The notes under the pieces were generated by a model, which was not told where the DNA came from, ran no database searches, and was given only the letters and a program-made list of their open reading frames with translations. A program made the translations under genes and the position numbers. From Polyangium fumosum (GTDB lineage: Bacteria > Myxococcota_A > Polyangia > Polyangiales > Polyangiaceae), in assembly GCF_005144585.1 (NCBI RefSeq), contig NZ_SSMQ01000003.1, positions 1 through 64,000 on the forward strand: 64,000 bases of DNA, given 5' to 3'. The first letter of the stretch is position 1, and each line of letters opens with the position of its first letter. Positions 25,613 through 33,779 of this stretch are shown piece by piece.

Positions 25613-25641
25613 ATTCTAAGGCACGCGACTTATGAAGTCAA
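25613..25641 (-). promoter_or_regulatory. Sigma-70-type promoter of the P450-B operon
   Basis: On the minus strand TTGACT (25636-25641) is followed by a 17-base spacer and TAGAAT (25613-25618). The GGAGG ribosome site lies at 25601-25605 before the P450-B ATG. Box quality and spacing are near consensus, which is unusual in this GC-rich window. Confidence 0.65.
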
Positions 25642-25648
25642 GTGACTT
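25627..25648. promoter_or_regulatory. Candidate TetR operator overlapping the -35 box
   Basis: Two interlocked inverted repeats are visible: GACTT-ATG-AAGTC (25627-25639) and AAGTCA-AG-TGACTT (25635-25648). They cover the -35 box of the P450-B promoter, so a bound dimer would block RNA polymerase. The TetR protein encoded in the same operon is the obvious candidate ligand-responsive repressor; the TetR at 25714 is another. Confidence 0.5.
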
Positions 25649-25713
25649 AAATCAGGACGTGAAATTCCGATGCGGGGAGGCCGCCGGAGGCGGGCGCCAC
25701 GCAGGAAACGTCG

Positions 25714-26379
25714 TCAGGAGGGGGTGGCGGGAGGCCTTTCGGCGCTGGCGTGTTTCTGCTCAGCCCGGCCGCGGGTCTTGCGTCCCCGCAGGCCCCCGAG
25801 CAAAAATTCGGTCGTTTCGTCCGCGATCAAGTCCGGCGGCTCCCCCGCGAGGATCGCGCGGCGCGCAGCGACCATGACGCCGACCATCATATCCACGAGG
25901 CGCGGCACATCGGCGACGGGACGGAACACGCTCGCTGCAATGCCTTGCTCCACGATACCCGCGACGATCGCGAGCACGGGCGCGAAGCATGCGGTGAGGG
26001 ATGCGCTCACCTCCGCGGGCAACATGGTCTCCGTCATGTTGACGATCGGGAGCCCGCGGACGCCCGGGACGAGGGCCGCCAACTGGCGGCGAACGACGAG
26101 CGCGAGCCGGTCTTCGGGGTCGTCGATCCCCGAGGACGCCTCCACGAGCGCGGCCACGAAGGGCTCGACTTCGGACTTCACGACGGCGACGAGCAGCGCG
26201 TCCTTCGTGGGCGCGTAGTTGTAGATCGTATTCCGCGCAATCCCGGCGCGCCTCGCCACGCCGGCGAGAGACAAGGACGCGTAACCTTCCGCCTCGATCG
26301 CTTCAAGGAAGCTGTCGCGCAGCCGTTTCCAGATGATGTCCCGATGTTCGGCGATCGTGGGCGCGTCGATCCTGGGCAT
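25714..26379 (-). CDS. TetR family transcriptional regulator
   Basis: The 221-residue protein has a standard TetR helix-turn-helix: SFLEAIEAEGYASLSLAGVARRAGIARNTIYNYAPTKDALL at residues 23-63. The C-terminal domain includes a conserved-looking TETMLPAEVSASL segment. It is downstream of, and codirectional with, the FAD monooxygenase gene, with 49 bases between. A 42-base palindrome centred in that gap probably contains its own operator. The C-terminus is Arg/Lys-rich. Confidence 0.88.
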   Translation of the reverse strand: MPRIDAPTIAEHRDIIWKRLRDSFLEAIEAEGYASLSLAGVARRAGIARNTIYNYAPTKDALLVAVVKSEVEPFVAALVEASSGIDDPEDRLALVVRRQLAALVPGVRGLPIVNMTETMLPAEVSASLTACFAPVLAIVAGIVEQGIAASVFRPVADVPRLVDMMVGVMVAARRAILAGEPPDLIADETTEFLLGGLRGRKTRGRAEQKHASAERPPATPS

Positions 26380-26391
26380 TCATGTCGTCAT

Positions 26392-26433
26392 CGTAGAACA
26401 TCGAGCGGTTGTCAAACCGATCGATGCTCTACG
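26392..26433. promoter_or_regulatory. Large palindrome between FAD monooxygenase and TetR
   Basis: The arms CGTAGAACATCGAGCGGTT (26392-26410) and AACCGATCGATGCTCTACG (26415-26433) match in 17 of 19 positions with a 4-base centre. On the minus strand the centre reads TTGACA, a consensus -35 box, upstream of the TetR start at 26379. The FAD monooxygenase stop codon lies inside one arm. It could be a TetR operator or, less likely as no T-tract follows, a terminator. Confidence 0.5.
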
Positions 26434-27631
26434 CGGCAAATTCGACGTTCACCGGTCCGGAGAGGAACTGCTCCAGGGCGGTGGGGGCGCCTTCCGAACG
26501 TTTCTTGCCCTGGGCCCGCCGCATCAAACCCTTGCAGAGGATGTCGATGATCGGGCTGCTCGGCGTGAAGAACTGCGCTTTGATCAGCGCTGACCGCTGA
26601 TGCTGGCGGGCAAAGGGCATCAGCCGTTCCTCCCACGCGCGGAGCGCAGCGTCGATCTCGTGGGGATGTCGCGAAAGGAGCTCCCCGAGGAGCGAGCCAC
26701 CGGCGAGCCCGAGCGACGCGCCCATGCCGGAGTAGAGGGTCAAGCACCACGCGGCGTCCCCCAAAAGGATCGTGCGACCGGAACGCCAAGAGCGCATGCT
26801 CACCTGGTTCACGGAGTCGAAGAGGAAGTCCCTGGAACCGTCGAATTGCTCGAAGACGTGGTCGAGGATTTCGCCGAAGGGCTCGGGCCCATACGCGCGC
26901 CGGAGCACGGTCCCGACCGACGCGCGAAACTGCGCGTCGATATCGCGGGTGCGGTAGGAAAACAGCGCGGTCGGCGGGCGATCCTCGAACGGAAACACCC
27001 ACAACGAGCGGCCCGGCTCGGCGAGCACGATGCCATCGTTGATCGGGAAATACGGCACTTGTTTGTCGAGCTGGAACGCGCAGATCATCGCGTGGAGGGG
27101 CTTCAGGTAACGCTCGTGCGGGCCGAAGACGAGGCGCCGCACGGTCGAGCGCACCCCGTCGGCGCCCACGACGAGATCGAATCGCTCGTCCTGCGCTTTG
27201 CCCGTCCGCGAGCTTTGCGTCGTGACGACGGCGCCGCCTCCGATATCGACGATGGCGGTGGGCACGGTTCCGTAGCGCACCTCCACGTCCCCGAGGTTCT
27301 CGAACAACGCGGCCTCGATGTCGCCACGGAGCACGCCTTGCGGATCACCCGGTTGATCGAGGAATCCGTTGATCCTGTGTCGATCGCCGGCGCGCGTCAC
27401 GTCCCACGTCTTCGCGTTTTTCGGCGTGCGCGTGTGGAGATCGGGCATGACGCCGAGCCGCTTGGCGGCGCTCAAGCCCGTACCGAAGAGCCCGATGAAA
27501 TAGCCGCCGAGACGACGCTGCGGCGCTCGCTCGATCAGGGTCACCTGCCATCCCGCTCGCCGCAATCCAATCGCCGATGCCATGCCGGCGACGCCAAGTC
27601 CGACCACCAAGGCTGAACGCTGTCTGCTCAT
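26429..27631 (-). CDS. FAD-dependent monooxygenase (class A, PHBH/TetX-like)
   Basis: The 400-residue protein begins with a dinucleotide-binding motif (ALVVGLGVAGMASAIGLRRAGW), has the DLVVGADGVRSTVRR motif around residue 150 (the DG motif of class A flavoprotein hydroxylases), and ends its FAD domain with GRTILLGDAAWCLTLYSGMGASLGLAGG. Such enzymes use NAD(P)H and O2 to hydroxylate aromatic or polyketide-like substrates. It lies next to the P450/ferredoxin cluster with its own TetR, so it may be part of the same tailoring or detoxification set. The substrate is unknown. Confidence 0.9.
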   Translation of the reverse strand: MSRQRSALVVGLGVAGMASAIGLRRAGWQVTLIERAPQRRLGGYFIGLFGTGLSAAKRLGVMPDLHTRTPKNAKTWDVTRAGDRHRINGFLDQPGDPQGVLRGDIEAALFENLGDVEVRYGTVPTAIVDIGGGAVVTTQSSRTGKAQDERFDLVVGADGVRSTVRRLVFGPHERYLKPLHAMICAFQLDKQVPYFPINDGIVLAEPGRSLWVFPFEDRPPTALFSYRTRDIDAQFRASVGTVLRRAYGPEPFGEILDHVFEQFDGSRDFLFDSVNQVSMRSWRSGRTILLGDAAWCLTLYSGMGASLGLAGGSLLGELLSRHPHEIDAALRAWEERLMPFARQHQRSALIKAQFFTPSSPIIDILCKGLMRRAQGKKRSEGAPTALEQFLSGPVNVEFAA

Positions 27632-27790
27632 GGAAAGCTCCTACGCTCGTTGGCCAGGCCACGTTGAAGCGCCTTCCGCTCGCTTGTCTTTTTACGACGG
27701 ACCGTCGCAAAGATCAAGGACAACACGAAACGGCTCCAGGAGCGCCCTCCCGAGCGCCCCGGCGCGCGTGATCGGCGCCGACGAGGTGGT

Positions 27791-28591
27791 TCAGCCGCGG
27801 CGGAGGCCGGTGGCGCTGGCGAGCAGCATATCGCGCACGGGTTGGGCGCGGTCGCGCGAGACGGGCACGCACACGCCGCGCCGCTCGGGGCCGATGCCTA
27901 TGCCGACGAAAATGCGCGTATCGCCCCCGTCGCGCTCGAGCTCCTTGATGTAGGCCGCATTGACGAGCCAGTTTCGGTGGACACGCGTGAGCGCTCGCCC
28001 GAAGGACGCCTCGATCGACGCCAACGACAGGTCGAGGTCGAACGTGCCGTGGGGCGTGTGCACGGAGGTGAGCCGATCGGCGGCCTCGAATGCCCAGACC
28101 TCGCTGGGTTCGAGGAAAACCAGGTTCTTGCCCCGGCGCGCGACGATGCGCAGCGGGCCCGCGGCCGGCGACGGGCGCTTGCGCGCGTGGAGGCGGCGCA
28201 AGCATTGGTCCACGCGCTCCTGCGTGAAGGGCTTGAGCAGGTAATCGTCGACGCCGAGCGCGAAGGCCTCGATGGCGTGCTCCTTGAACGCCGTGGCCAG
28301 CACGAACATCGGCCGGCGGGGATCGTGCACCGAGGCGCGCACGAGATCGAGCCCCGTGGCGTCGTCGCTGCCGGTGAGCGCGATGTCCACGAAGACGACG
28401 TCCAATTCGGCTCCGCCCGCCGCGAGATGCAATGCCTGCCGCGCCTCGCCCAGGCTTGCGACGGCGCCGACGACCCCGGCGAGGCTCGACGCTTCGATGA
28501 GCTCGACCAGGTAATTGCGGGCCGGCCACTCGTCCTCGACCACGAGCGCGCGGAGCCGGTAGGCATCCCCCGCCGCGGGAACCGTATTCAT
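27791..28591 (-). CDS. LytTR-type response regulator
   Basis: The 266-residue reading starts at MNTVPAAGD, whose ATG overlaps the histidine kinase stop (ATGA, 28588-28591). The receiver domain shows VVEDEWPARNYL, DVVFVDIALTG (phosphoacceptor Asp) and ATAFKEHAIEAFALGVDDYLLKPF. The LytTR DNA-binding domain includes VWAFEAADRLTSVHT and RALTRVHRNWLVNAAYIKELERDG. These regulators bind direct repeats upstream of their targets. It forms a two-component system with the kinase immediately upstream. Confidence 0.92.
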   Translation of the reverse strand: MNTVPAAGDAYRLRALVVEDEWPARNYLVELIEASSLAGVVGAVASLGEARQALHLAAGGAELDVVFVDIALTGSDDATGLDLVRASVHDPRRPMFVLATAFKEHAIEAFALGVDDYLLKPFTQERVDQCLRRLHARKRPSPAAGPLRIVARRGKNLVFLEPSEVWAFEAADRLTSVHTPHGTFDLDLSLASIEASFGRALTRVHRNWLVNAAYIKELERDGGDTRIFVGIGIGPERRGVCVPVSRDRAQPVRDMLLASATGLRRG

Positions 28592-29775
28592 CGAGAAACC
28601 TCCAGGTTCGCGCTCATCGTGCGCGGCGCGTGCAGAAGGACGCAGGGGAGCTCGACGGTGCATCGTGTCCCGTCGGCCGATGATTCAATCTGCAGGCTCG
28701 CATCCGTGTATTTGAGTTCCATGCGCCGGCGCACCGCGTGCAGACCCAATGCCCCCGAGCGCGTCGGCTTGGCCGGTATGCCGGGGCCATTGTCCTCGAC
28801 CGTGCAGACGAGGCGCCGCGAGGCCCCGTCACCGCTCTCCGTGATCGCCGCGCACACCCGCACCTCTCCGCCCCCATCTCGTCGCAGGGCGCCATGCTTC
28901 ACGGCATTCTCCACGAGCGGCTGCAGGAGCAGCGGGGGCAAGAGGACATCGGTGGCTCGATCCGCGATGTCCCACTGAAAGCGCAACATCCCTGCGTGGC
29001 GCGATTCCAGAATTTCGGCATAACGTTGCAGCCATGCGATCTCCTCCCCCAGCGTCCGCATCTCGTCGACATCGTGCAGCGCGTCGCGCAAGAGGTGGGC
29101 CAGGCAAGCGAGAAGGCGGCGGGCCTCGCGCGGGTCCTGCGTGACGAGGCCCGCGATGGCGTTGAGGGTGTTCAGGAGGAAATGGGGTTCGAGCTGCGCG
29201 CGCAGCCGGACGAGCTCGCCCGCGGTCCGCAGCCTGTCGGCCTCGAGCTTGAGCTTCTCGGCTTCGAGCTTGAGCTTCTCGGCCTCGAACGCGCGCCGCC
29301 GGGCATCCTCCGTGGCGAAGGGATACAAGAACGCCAGCGCCCATATGGCGCAAATGAAGAGGCCGAACGTGATCCCAAACCGGATGACGCGCGGATACGT
29401 CGCGGGGGGCCCGGGGGGCTGCGGGATATGCAACCACTGCTGCACGAACCAGAAGCCCAGGATGAGCATCGTGCCCGCGATGGAGGCAACGGCGAGGCTC
29501 ACGAGCAGGGTCTTCGCCGAGCTGAGGCGCCGGCGCGTGGCCCAGTGAAAGACCCCCGAGAGCGCGAGCAGGAGCGCGGGCACGCCCGTCGTCAAAAAGA
29601 GCAGGTTCGCCGTGTTGTTTCTCTGCGGGTCGGAGGGCGTGAGAGGCCAAAAGAAGATGGCCAAGATGACGGCCGTCGTCGCCACGAAGCGCTTCCAGCC
29701 GAAGAAATACACATAGGGGGGCAAATCGCTCGCGGAAGGCGTGCCTCTGGACAGCTCGGGCTCGGGAACGCTCAT
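28588..29775 (-). CDS. LytS/YehU-type sensor histidine kinase
   Basis: The 395-residue protein has four hydrophobic segments in residues about 25-165 (for example FVATTAVILAIFFWPL and FGITFGLFICAIWALAFLYPF). A coiled coil follows (EAEKLKLEAEKLKLEADRLR). The His_kinase domain has LRAQLEPHFLLNTLNAIAGL with the phosphoacceptor His. The ATPase domain shows LQPLVENAVKHG, DNGPGIP and GLHAVRRRME. The first codons overlap nothing; ATG 29773-29775 is preferred over the TTG two codons upstream. The signal sensed by the membrane domain is unknown. Confidence 0.92.
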   Translation of the reverse strand: MSVPEPELSRGTPSASDLPPYVYFFGWKRFVATTAVILAIFFWPLTPSDPQRNNTANLLFLTTGVPALLLALSGVFHWATRRRLSSAKTLLVSLAVASIAGTMLILGFWFVQQWLHIPQPPGPPATYPRVIRFGITFGLFICAIWALAFLYPFATEDARRRAFEAEKLKLEAEKLKLEADRLRTAGELVRLRAQLEPHFLLNTLNAIAGLVTQDPREARRLLACLAHLLRDALHDVDEMRTLGEEIAWLQRYAEILESRHAGMLRFQWDIADRATDVLLPPLLLQPLVENAVKHGALRRDGGGEVRVCAAITESGDGASRRLVCTVEDNGPGIPAKPTRSGALGLHAVRRRMELKYTDASLQIESSADGTRCTVELPCVLLHAPRTMSANLEVSR

Positions 29776-30025
29776 ATGCAACTTATACAGCTACCGGCCG
29801 TCCCGCGCAGGGAACACGTGGATCGGACAAGTGGCCGTGTTCCCCGGACGAGCCGTGCCCTGCCGGGGACGAGCCGCTCAGCGCCGGACCGGGCCCCGGT
29901 TGGCCCGGCTTCTCGTTTCTGGACACCGTGACGCATCGTGGTTTGGCAGGACGAGCGATGCGGCATCGATGTCGTATTCGTTGTCACGGGCACGACGAAG
30001 GCCCGGCCTTGTTGCAATGCGACGA

Positions 30026-32527
30026 TCAGGCGTCGGCTTGCGGGGGCGGCGCCGTCGAAGGCTCGGATGCACGTTCGGCGGCGCGAGGCCGCGCTTTCCA
30101 GGCATGAAGCAGAGCGAGCCCGGCCGGGAGCATGACCACGCAGGCGACGAGGTTCACGCCAAGGCCGAGCAGCGAGAGCGTGCCGACGCTGCCGAGACCT
30201 GGATGCGTCGCCAGCGCGAGCACGCCGAAGCCAAAACCGTCGGTGAGAATGGCGCCGGTGACGTCCCAACCCGTATGTTGCCAAACTTTTTCGAGCGGCT
30301 CGCCCGCGTCCACGCGCGCGAGCAGGTGCGCGCCGTCGTCCACGCTGATCCCGAGGAGGATCGGCAATACGATCATGTTCAGATAATTCAGCGTGGCGCC
30401 GAAGACGGGGAGCAGCGCGATCGTCACCGCGAGGCAAAGGATGGCCGGCGAGAGCGCGAGCAGCGCGAGCCGGAAACGGCCGAGCGTGATGTAAAGAACG
30501 ATCAGGACAAACACGCCGGTGACCACGAGGATGCGCGGGGCGTCACGCTCGATCGTCTCGAGCACGTCGGCGAGCACCATCGGCTCGCCGGCGGCCGCGA
30601 GCGCCTCGCCCCCAGGCAGATCGATGCGGCGGAGCTGCGCCGCGAGCCGCTTGATCCCGGCGGCTTCGCCCATGTTCACGGTCGGGTAGAGCAGGACGAA
30701 GTGCACGGGTTCGGCGCCGGGGTGGGGCTCGAAGGTGTGGCGCAGCGCGGGCGGCAGGTCGGGGGGGCCAAAGGGCTCGGCCGCGGCCATACGCTGGAGG
30801 CGCTCGAGACGGCTGCGCGTGTCCGCGTCGAGGCTCTCGGGGCGAATGCGCGAGGTGATCCGGGCGATGTCGCGCAAGAGCGGGCGCTTCGCCTCCTGGT
30901 CGGTCGGGAGCAGATCGGCGCGCGTGGCGATCAGGCCGATGGTGGCGTCGGGCCCGAGCGCGTCCATGCGCGCGCGTACGGCGGCAGAGACCTCGCGCGC
31001 CTCGGCCTCGCTGCGGGCGAGCACGACCATCGGGGTCTGCGAGCGTCCGAGCAGCGCGTTGACCTCGCGGTCGCGGCGAAAGCTCGGCAGGTCGGCGTCG
31101 TCGAGGTGGGAGAAATCGGCGTCGAAGCGGGCGTGGGGGAGCTGGGTGAGCGCAAGGCCACACGCGACGACCAGGCCCCAAAAGAGCAGCGGGGCCGCGC
31201 GATGCATGAAGCGCACGCCGGGGAGCTCCACGCCGGCGCGCACGGGCGCGAGGCGTGGCGCGTGGCGCGCGAGCACGCCGAGCAGAGCGGGGAGCAACGT
31301 GACGTAGGCGAGCAGGACGAACAACGTGCCGAGCGCGGCGAGCAGGCCAAACTCGCGGAAGGCGCGGAAGTCGGTCCAGGTGAGGCAGGCGAACGCCGCG
31401 GCGGTGGTCAACGCGGCGGCGAGCGAGACGCGGCCCGCCTCGCCGAAGGCGCGACGGATCGCTTCCTCGTCGGCCGCGCCGGCGCGTCGCTCCTCCTCGT
31501 AGCGGCCGAGGAGGTGGACGCCGTGGTCCATGCCGATGCCCACGAGGATGGCGCCGATGAAGGCGGTCAGGATGTTGAGCGTCCCGAAGAGCGCGCCCGC
31601 GGCGCCGTAGGCCAGCGCGAGGCCCGCATAGAGCGGCGCGAGCACGAGGCCGATGGCGAGCAAGCGCCGGAAATGGAAGGCCAGGTAGGCGATGACGAGG
31701 CCAAGCGCGAGCGAGGAGGTCAGCGCGAGGTCGCGCCCGAGCACCGCCTGGAGGTCGACGCGCTTCGGGTAGCGGCCGGTGAGCTCGACGCGGAGATCCG
31801 GCGCGTAGGCCGTGGGCTGTGCTTCCTGGAGCACGCGCTTCACGTCGGCGACGACCTGCTTTGCGAAGGTGAGGTCGGAGGCCAGCCGGATCGGGCGGAC
31901 GAGGACGGCCAGGGTCTTGCCGGTCTCGTCCTCGTGGTAAGGCCCGCGCCGCGCGCCGCCGGTGTTTTCGAGGCGCTTCTTGTACTTGGCTTCGAAGTCC
32001 GCGACGTCGACCGGGGGCGGCTCTTCGTCGTCGATGTCGATGTAGGCGCGCTCGATCTCCCAGCGCTGGCGCGCGGCGAGGCGATCACGAAGCGCGGCGA
32101 GGTCAGGCTGATCCGCGAAATAGAGGGCGCGGTCCTCGAAAAACTCCGCCGGAAAGCGGTGGTCGACGTACTGCACCGTCTCGAGCTTTTCGAGGCGGGG
32201 CGTGATCTCGTCCGCGAAGCGCCGCCGCGCGGCCTGGTCCCCGCCCTCGACCAGGAGCACCACGTACCCCACCCCGCCGAAACGCGCCCGCAGCGCCTCG
32301 ATGCCCTGCACGCTCGGGTAGCTGGGCGGCAAGAGCTGGGTGATGTCGGGATCGAGCTTGAGCCGGCCGGCGGACCAGGTGCCCAGCGCGGCGGCGAGAG
32401 CGACCAGCACGATGGCGAGGCCGGCGCGCCGAAACGCGGCGACCGCCACGCGCGCGAGGATCGCGCGAATGGCGGCGGGTACGGGGCCGAGGCGCGCGTC
32501 GCCGTCGGGATCAGGCGCGGCTGACAT
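30026..32527 (-). CDS. MMPL/RND-superfamily lipid transporter
   Basis: This 833-residue transporter has the duplicated RND layout: TM1 near residues 25-48, a periplasmic loop with YVDHRFPAEFFEDRALYF, a bundle of five helices (LALTSSLALGLVIAYLAFHF to VLLAYVTLLPALLGVLA), including the GMDHGVHLLGRY motif, then a second half with GISVDDGAHLLARV. The paired G-x-x-x-D-x-x-x-H motifs are typical of MMPL/HpnN-type exporters. It overlaps the CDP-alcohol transferase gene by 17 bases in an operon for predicted inositol-lipid synthesis, so lipid or lipid-head-group export to the outer membrane is the likely role. Confidence 0.9.
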   Translation of the reverse strand: MSAAPDPDGDARLGPVPAAIRAILARVAVAAFRRAGLAIVLVALAAALGTWSAGRLKLDPDITQLLPPSYPSVQGIEALRARFGGVGYVVLLVEGGDQAARRRFADEITPRLEKLETVQYVDHRFPAEFFEDRALYFADQPDLAALRDRLAARQRWEIERAYIDIDDEEPPPVDVADFEAKYKKRLENTGGARRGPYHEDETGKTLAVLVRPIRLASDLTFAKQVVADVKRVLQEAQPTAYAPDLRVELTGRYPKRVDLQAVLGRDLALTSSLALGLVIAYLAFHFRRLLAIGLVLAPLYAGLALAYGAAGALFGTLNILTAFIGAILVGIGMDHGVHLLGRYEEERRAGAADEEAIRRAFGEAGRVSLAAALTTAAAFACLTWTDFRAFREFGLLAALGTLFVLLAYVTLLPALLGVLARHAPRLAPVRAGVELPGVRFMHRAAPLLFWGLVVACGLALTQLPHARFDADFSHLDDADLPSFRRDREVNALLGRSQTPMVVLARSEAEAREVSAAVRARMDALGPDATIGLIATRADLLPTDQEAKRPLLRDIARITSRIRPESLDADTRSRLERLQRMAAAEPFGPPDLPPALRHTFEPHPGAEPVHFVLLYPTVNMGEAAGIKRLAAQLRRIDLPGGEALAAAGEPMVLADVLETIERDAPRILVVTGVFVLIVLYITLGRFRLALLALSPAILCLAVTIALLPVFGATLNYLNMIVLPILLGISVDDGAHLLARVDAGEPLEKVWQHTGWDVTGAILTDGFGFGVLALATHPGLGSVGTLSLLGLGVNLVACVVMLPAGLALLHAWKARPRAAERASEPSTAPPPQADA

Positions 32528-33779
32528 CACGCTCCCTCGGGTCGCTCAGGGGGACGTCGTCATTCACGTCGTTCACGGCGGGCCCGAGCGCGAATACGTG
32601 GTCGCGGAGCAGAGGGTAGTTCCAGGTGACGAACACGACGAGGCGGGTCAGGACCCAGGCGAGGCGGTCATTCATGGCAGGCAAAAGGAGGAGCACGGCG
32701 ACGCCGCCGGCATTGAGGGCAGCGCTCGACCCGGAGACGAACACGAAGCGCATGGCCTGGCTTCCGCGCGGGCCGGCTTCGGCCGCGAAGGCCCACACGC
32801 GCGAGAGCGTGAAGGCCACGATCCCACCGGCCACGCAGCCTACGCCCGTGGCGAGCGGCGGCGGCGCGCCGGTCCCGATCATGAGCATCTGCACGACGGC
32901 GAAGTCGAGCGCCGTGGCGAGCGCGCTCACGGCAATGGTCCGAGGCAAGGAACGGCGGTCGTCGCGCGGCAAGCTGCCGCTCAGCGCGCGGACCAGGAAC
33001 GCGAGCCGCTGGAATGCGGTCGCGTGGGACGTCAGCGCGATGAGGGTGACGCCGGCGGCCGCGATCCAATGCGGCGGCCGCGGGTCCTCTGGGGAGATAA
33101 TGGCCTCCAGGATGGGGCTGAGCGCGACCGAGAGGCCGAGCACGAGGATACGCTCGGGGCGCTGCATGAAGCCCACGTCTTTCATGGTGGCGCCGAGCGC
33201 CTCGCCGCGGGCGCGCACATAAGGGACGAAGAGCGAGCCGGTGAGCGCGAGCAGGCAGGGCAAGAGCACCCAGCTCTCGCGGTAATACCAGGCGAGGCCC
33301 ACCAGCACGGCCGACTCGCAATAACGATCGAGCACCGAGTCGAGCGCGGCGCCGCTCGGCGAGGCCTGTCCGGTGGCGCGCGCGACCCGACCGTCCAGGT
33401 AATCGAGCGCGCCCGCGCTGACATAAAGCCACCCGCCGAGCGCGAAGCGGCCCGCCGCAATGGCGACCCCCCCGCCCGCCGCGAGGCCCACCGCCAGCGT
33501 CGTGATGGCATTGGGAGGCACGCCCGCGGCAGCGAGCCCCTGCCAGAGCGGGCGCATCAGCCACGCGAAGAAGTGGCGCGCGCGCGCGGTGGTCAGCCCG
33601 CCGAGCCCACGCCCGTCGGCCTCCTCGTCGTGGAAGCGGCCCCAGGCCAGGGTGCGCACCACATAAGCGGCGAGGCCAATCAATGCATACGCAATGAGCA
33701 GCAGCGCGGGCGCGGCCGCGGTCCAGATGCGCAGGGCGGCCGAGAGGCTGCCGGTGAACCAGTCGGAGAGCACGCTCAT
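32511..33779 (-). CDS. CDP-alcohol phosphatidyltransferase fused to a GtrA-like domain
   Basis: The 422-residue reading starts at MSVLSDWFTGS with an ATGA overlap with the upstream gene (33776-33779). The N-terminal half has the CDP-OH-P signature D-G-x2-A-R-x8-G-x3-D-x3-D (DGRVARATGQASPSGAALDSVLD), which catalyses transfer of a phosphatidyl group from CDP-diacylglycerol to an alcohol. Residues about 290-405 are a GtrA-like four-helix domain (ATALDFAVVQMLMI, then VAFTLSRVWAF and LVVFVTWNYPLLRDHVF). The upstream inositol-3-phosphate synthase makes inositol phosphate the likely acceptor, giving phosphatidylinositol phosphate. Confidence 0.88.
   Translation of the reverse strand: MSVLSDWFTGSLSAALRIWTAAAPALLLIAYALIGLAAYVVRTLAWGRFHDEEADGRGLGGLTTARARHFFAWLMRPLWQGLAAAGVPPNAITTLAVGLAAGGGVAIAAGRFALGGWLYVSAGALDYLDGRVARATGQASPSGAALDSVLDRYCESAVLVGLAWYYRESWVLLPCLLALTGSLFVPYVRARGEALGATMKDVGFMQRPERILVLGLSVALSPILEAIISPEDPRPPHWIAAAGVTLIALTSHATAFQRLAFLVRALSGSLPRDDRRSLPRTIAVSALATALDFAVVQMLMIGTGAPPPLATGVGCVAGGIVAFTLSRVWAFAAEAGPRGSQAMRFVFVSGSSAALNAGGVAVLLLLPAMNDRLAWVLTRLVVFVTWNYPLLRDHVFALGPAVNDVNDDVPLSDPRERDVSRA

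Noticed and set aside
29741-32524. Long plus-strand frame (927 codons) opposite the MMPL exporter
   Set aside because: Arg/Glu/His-rich shadow typical of antisense frames in GC-rich DNA; the minus strand has clear RND motifs.
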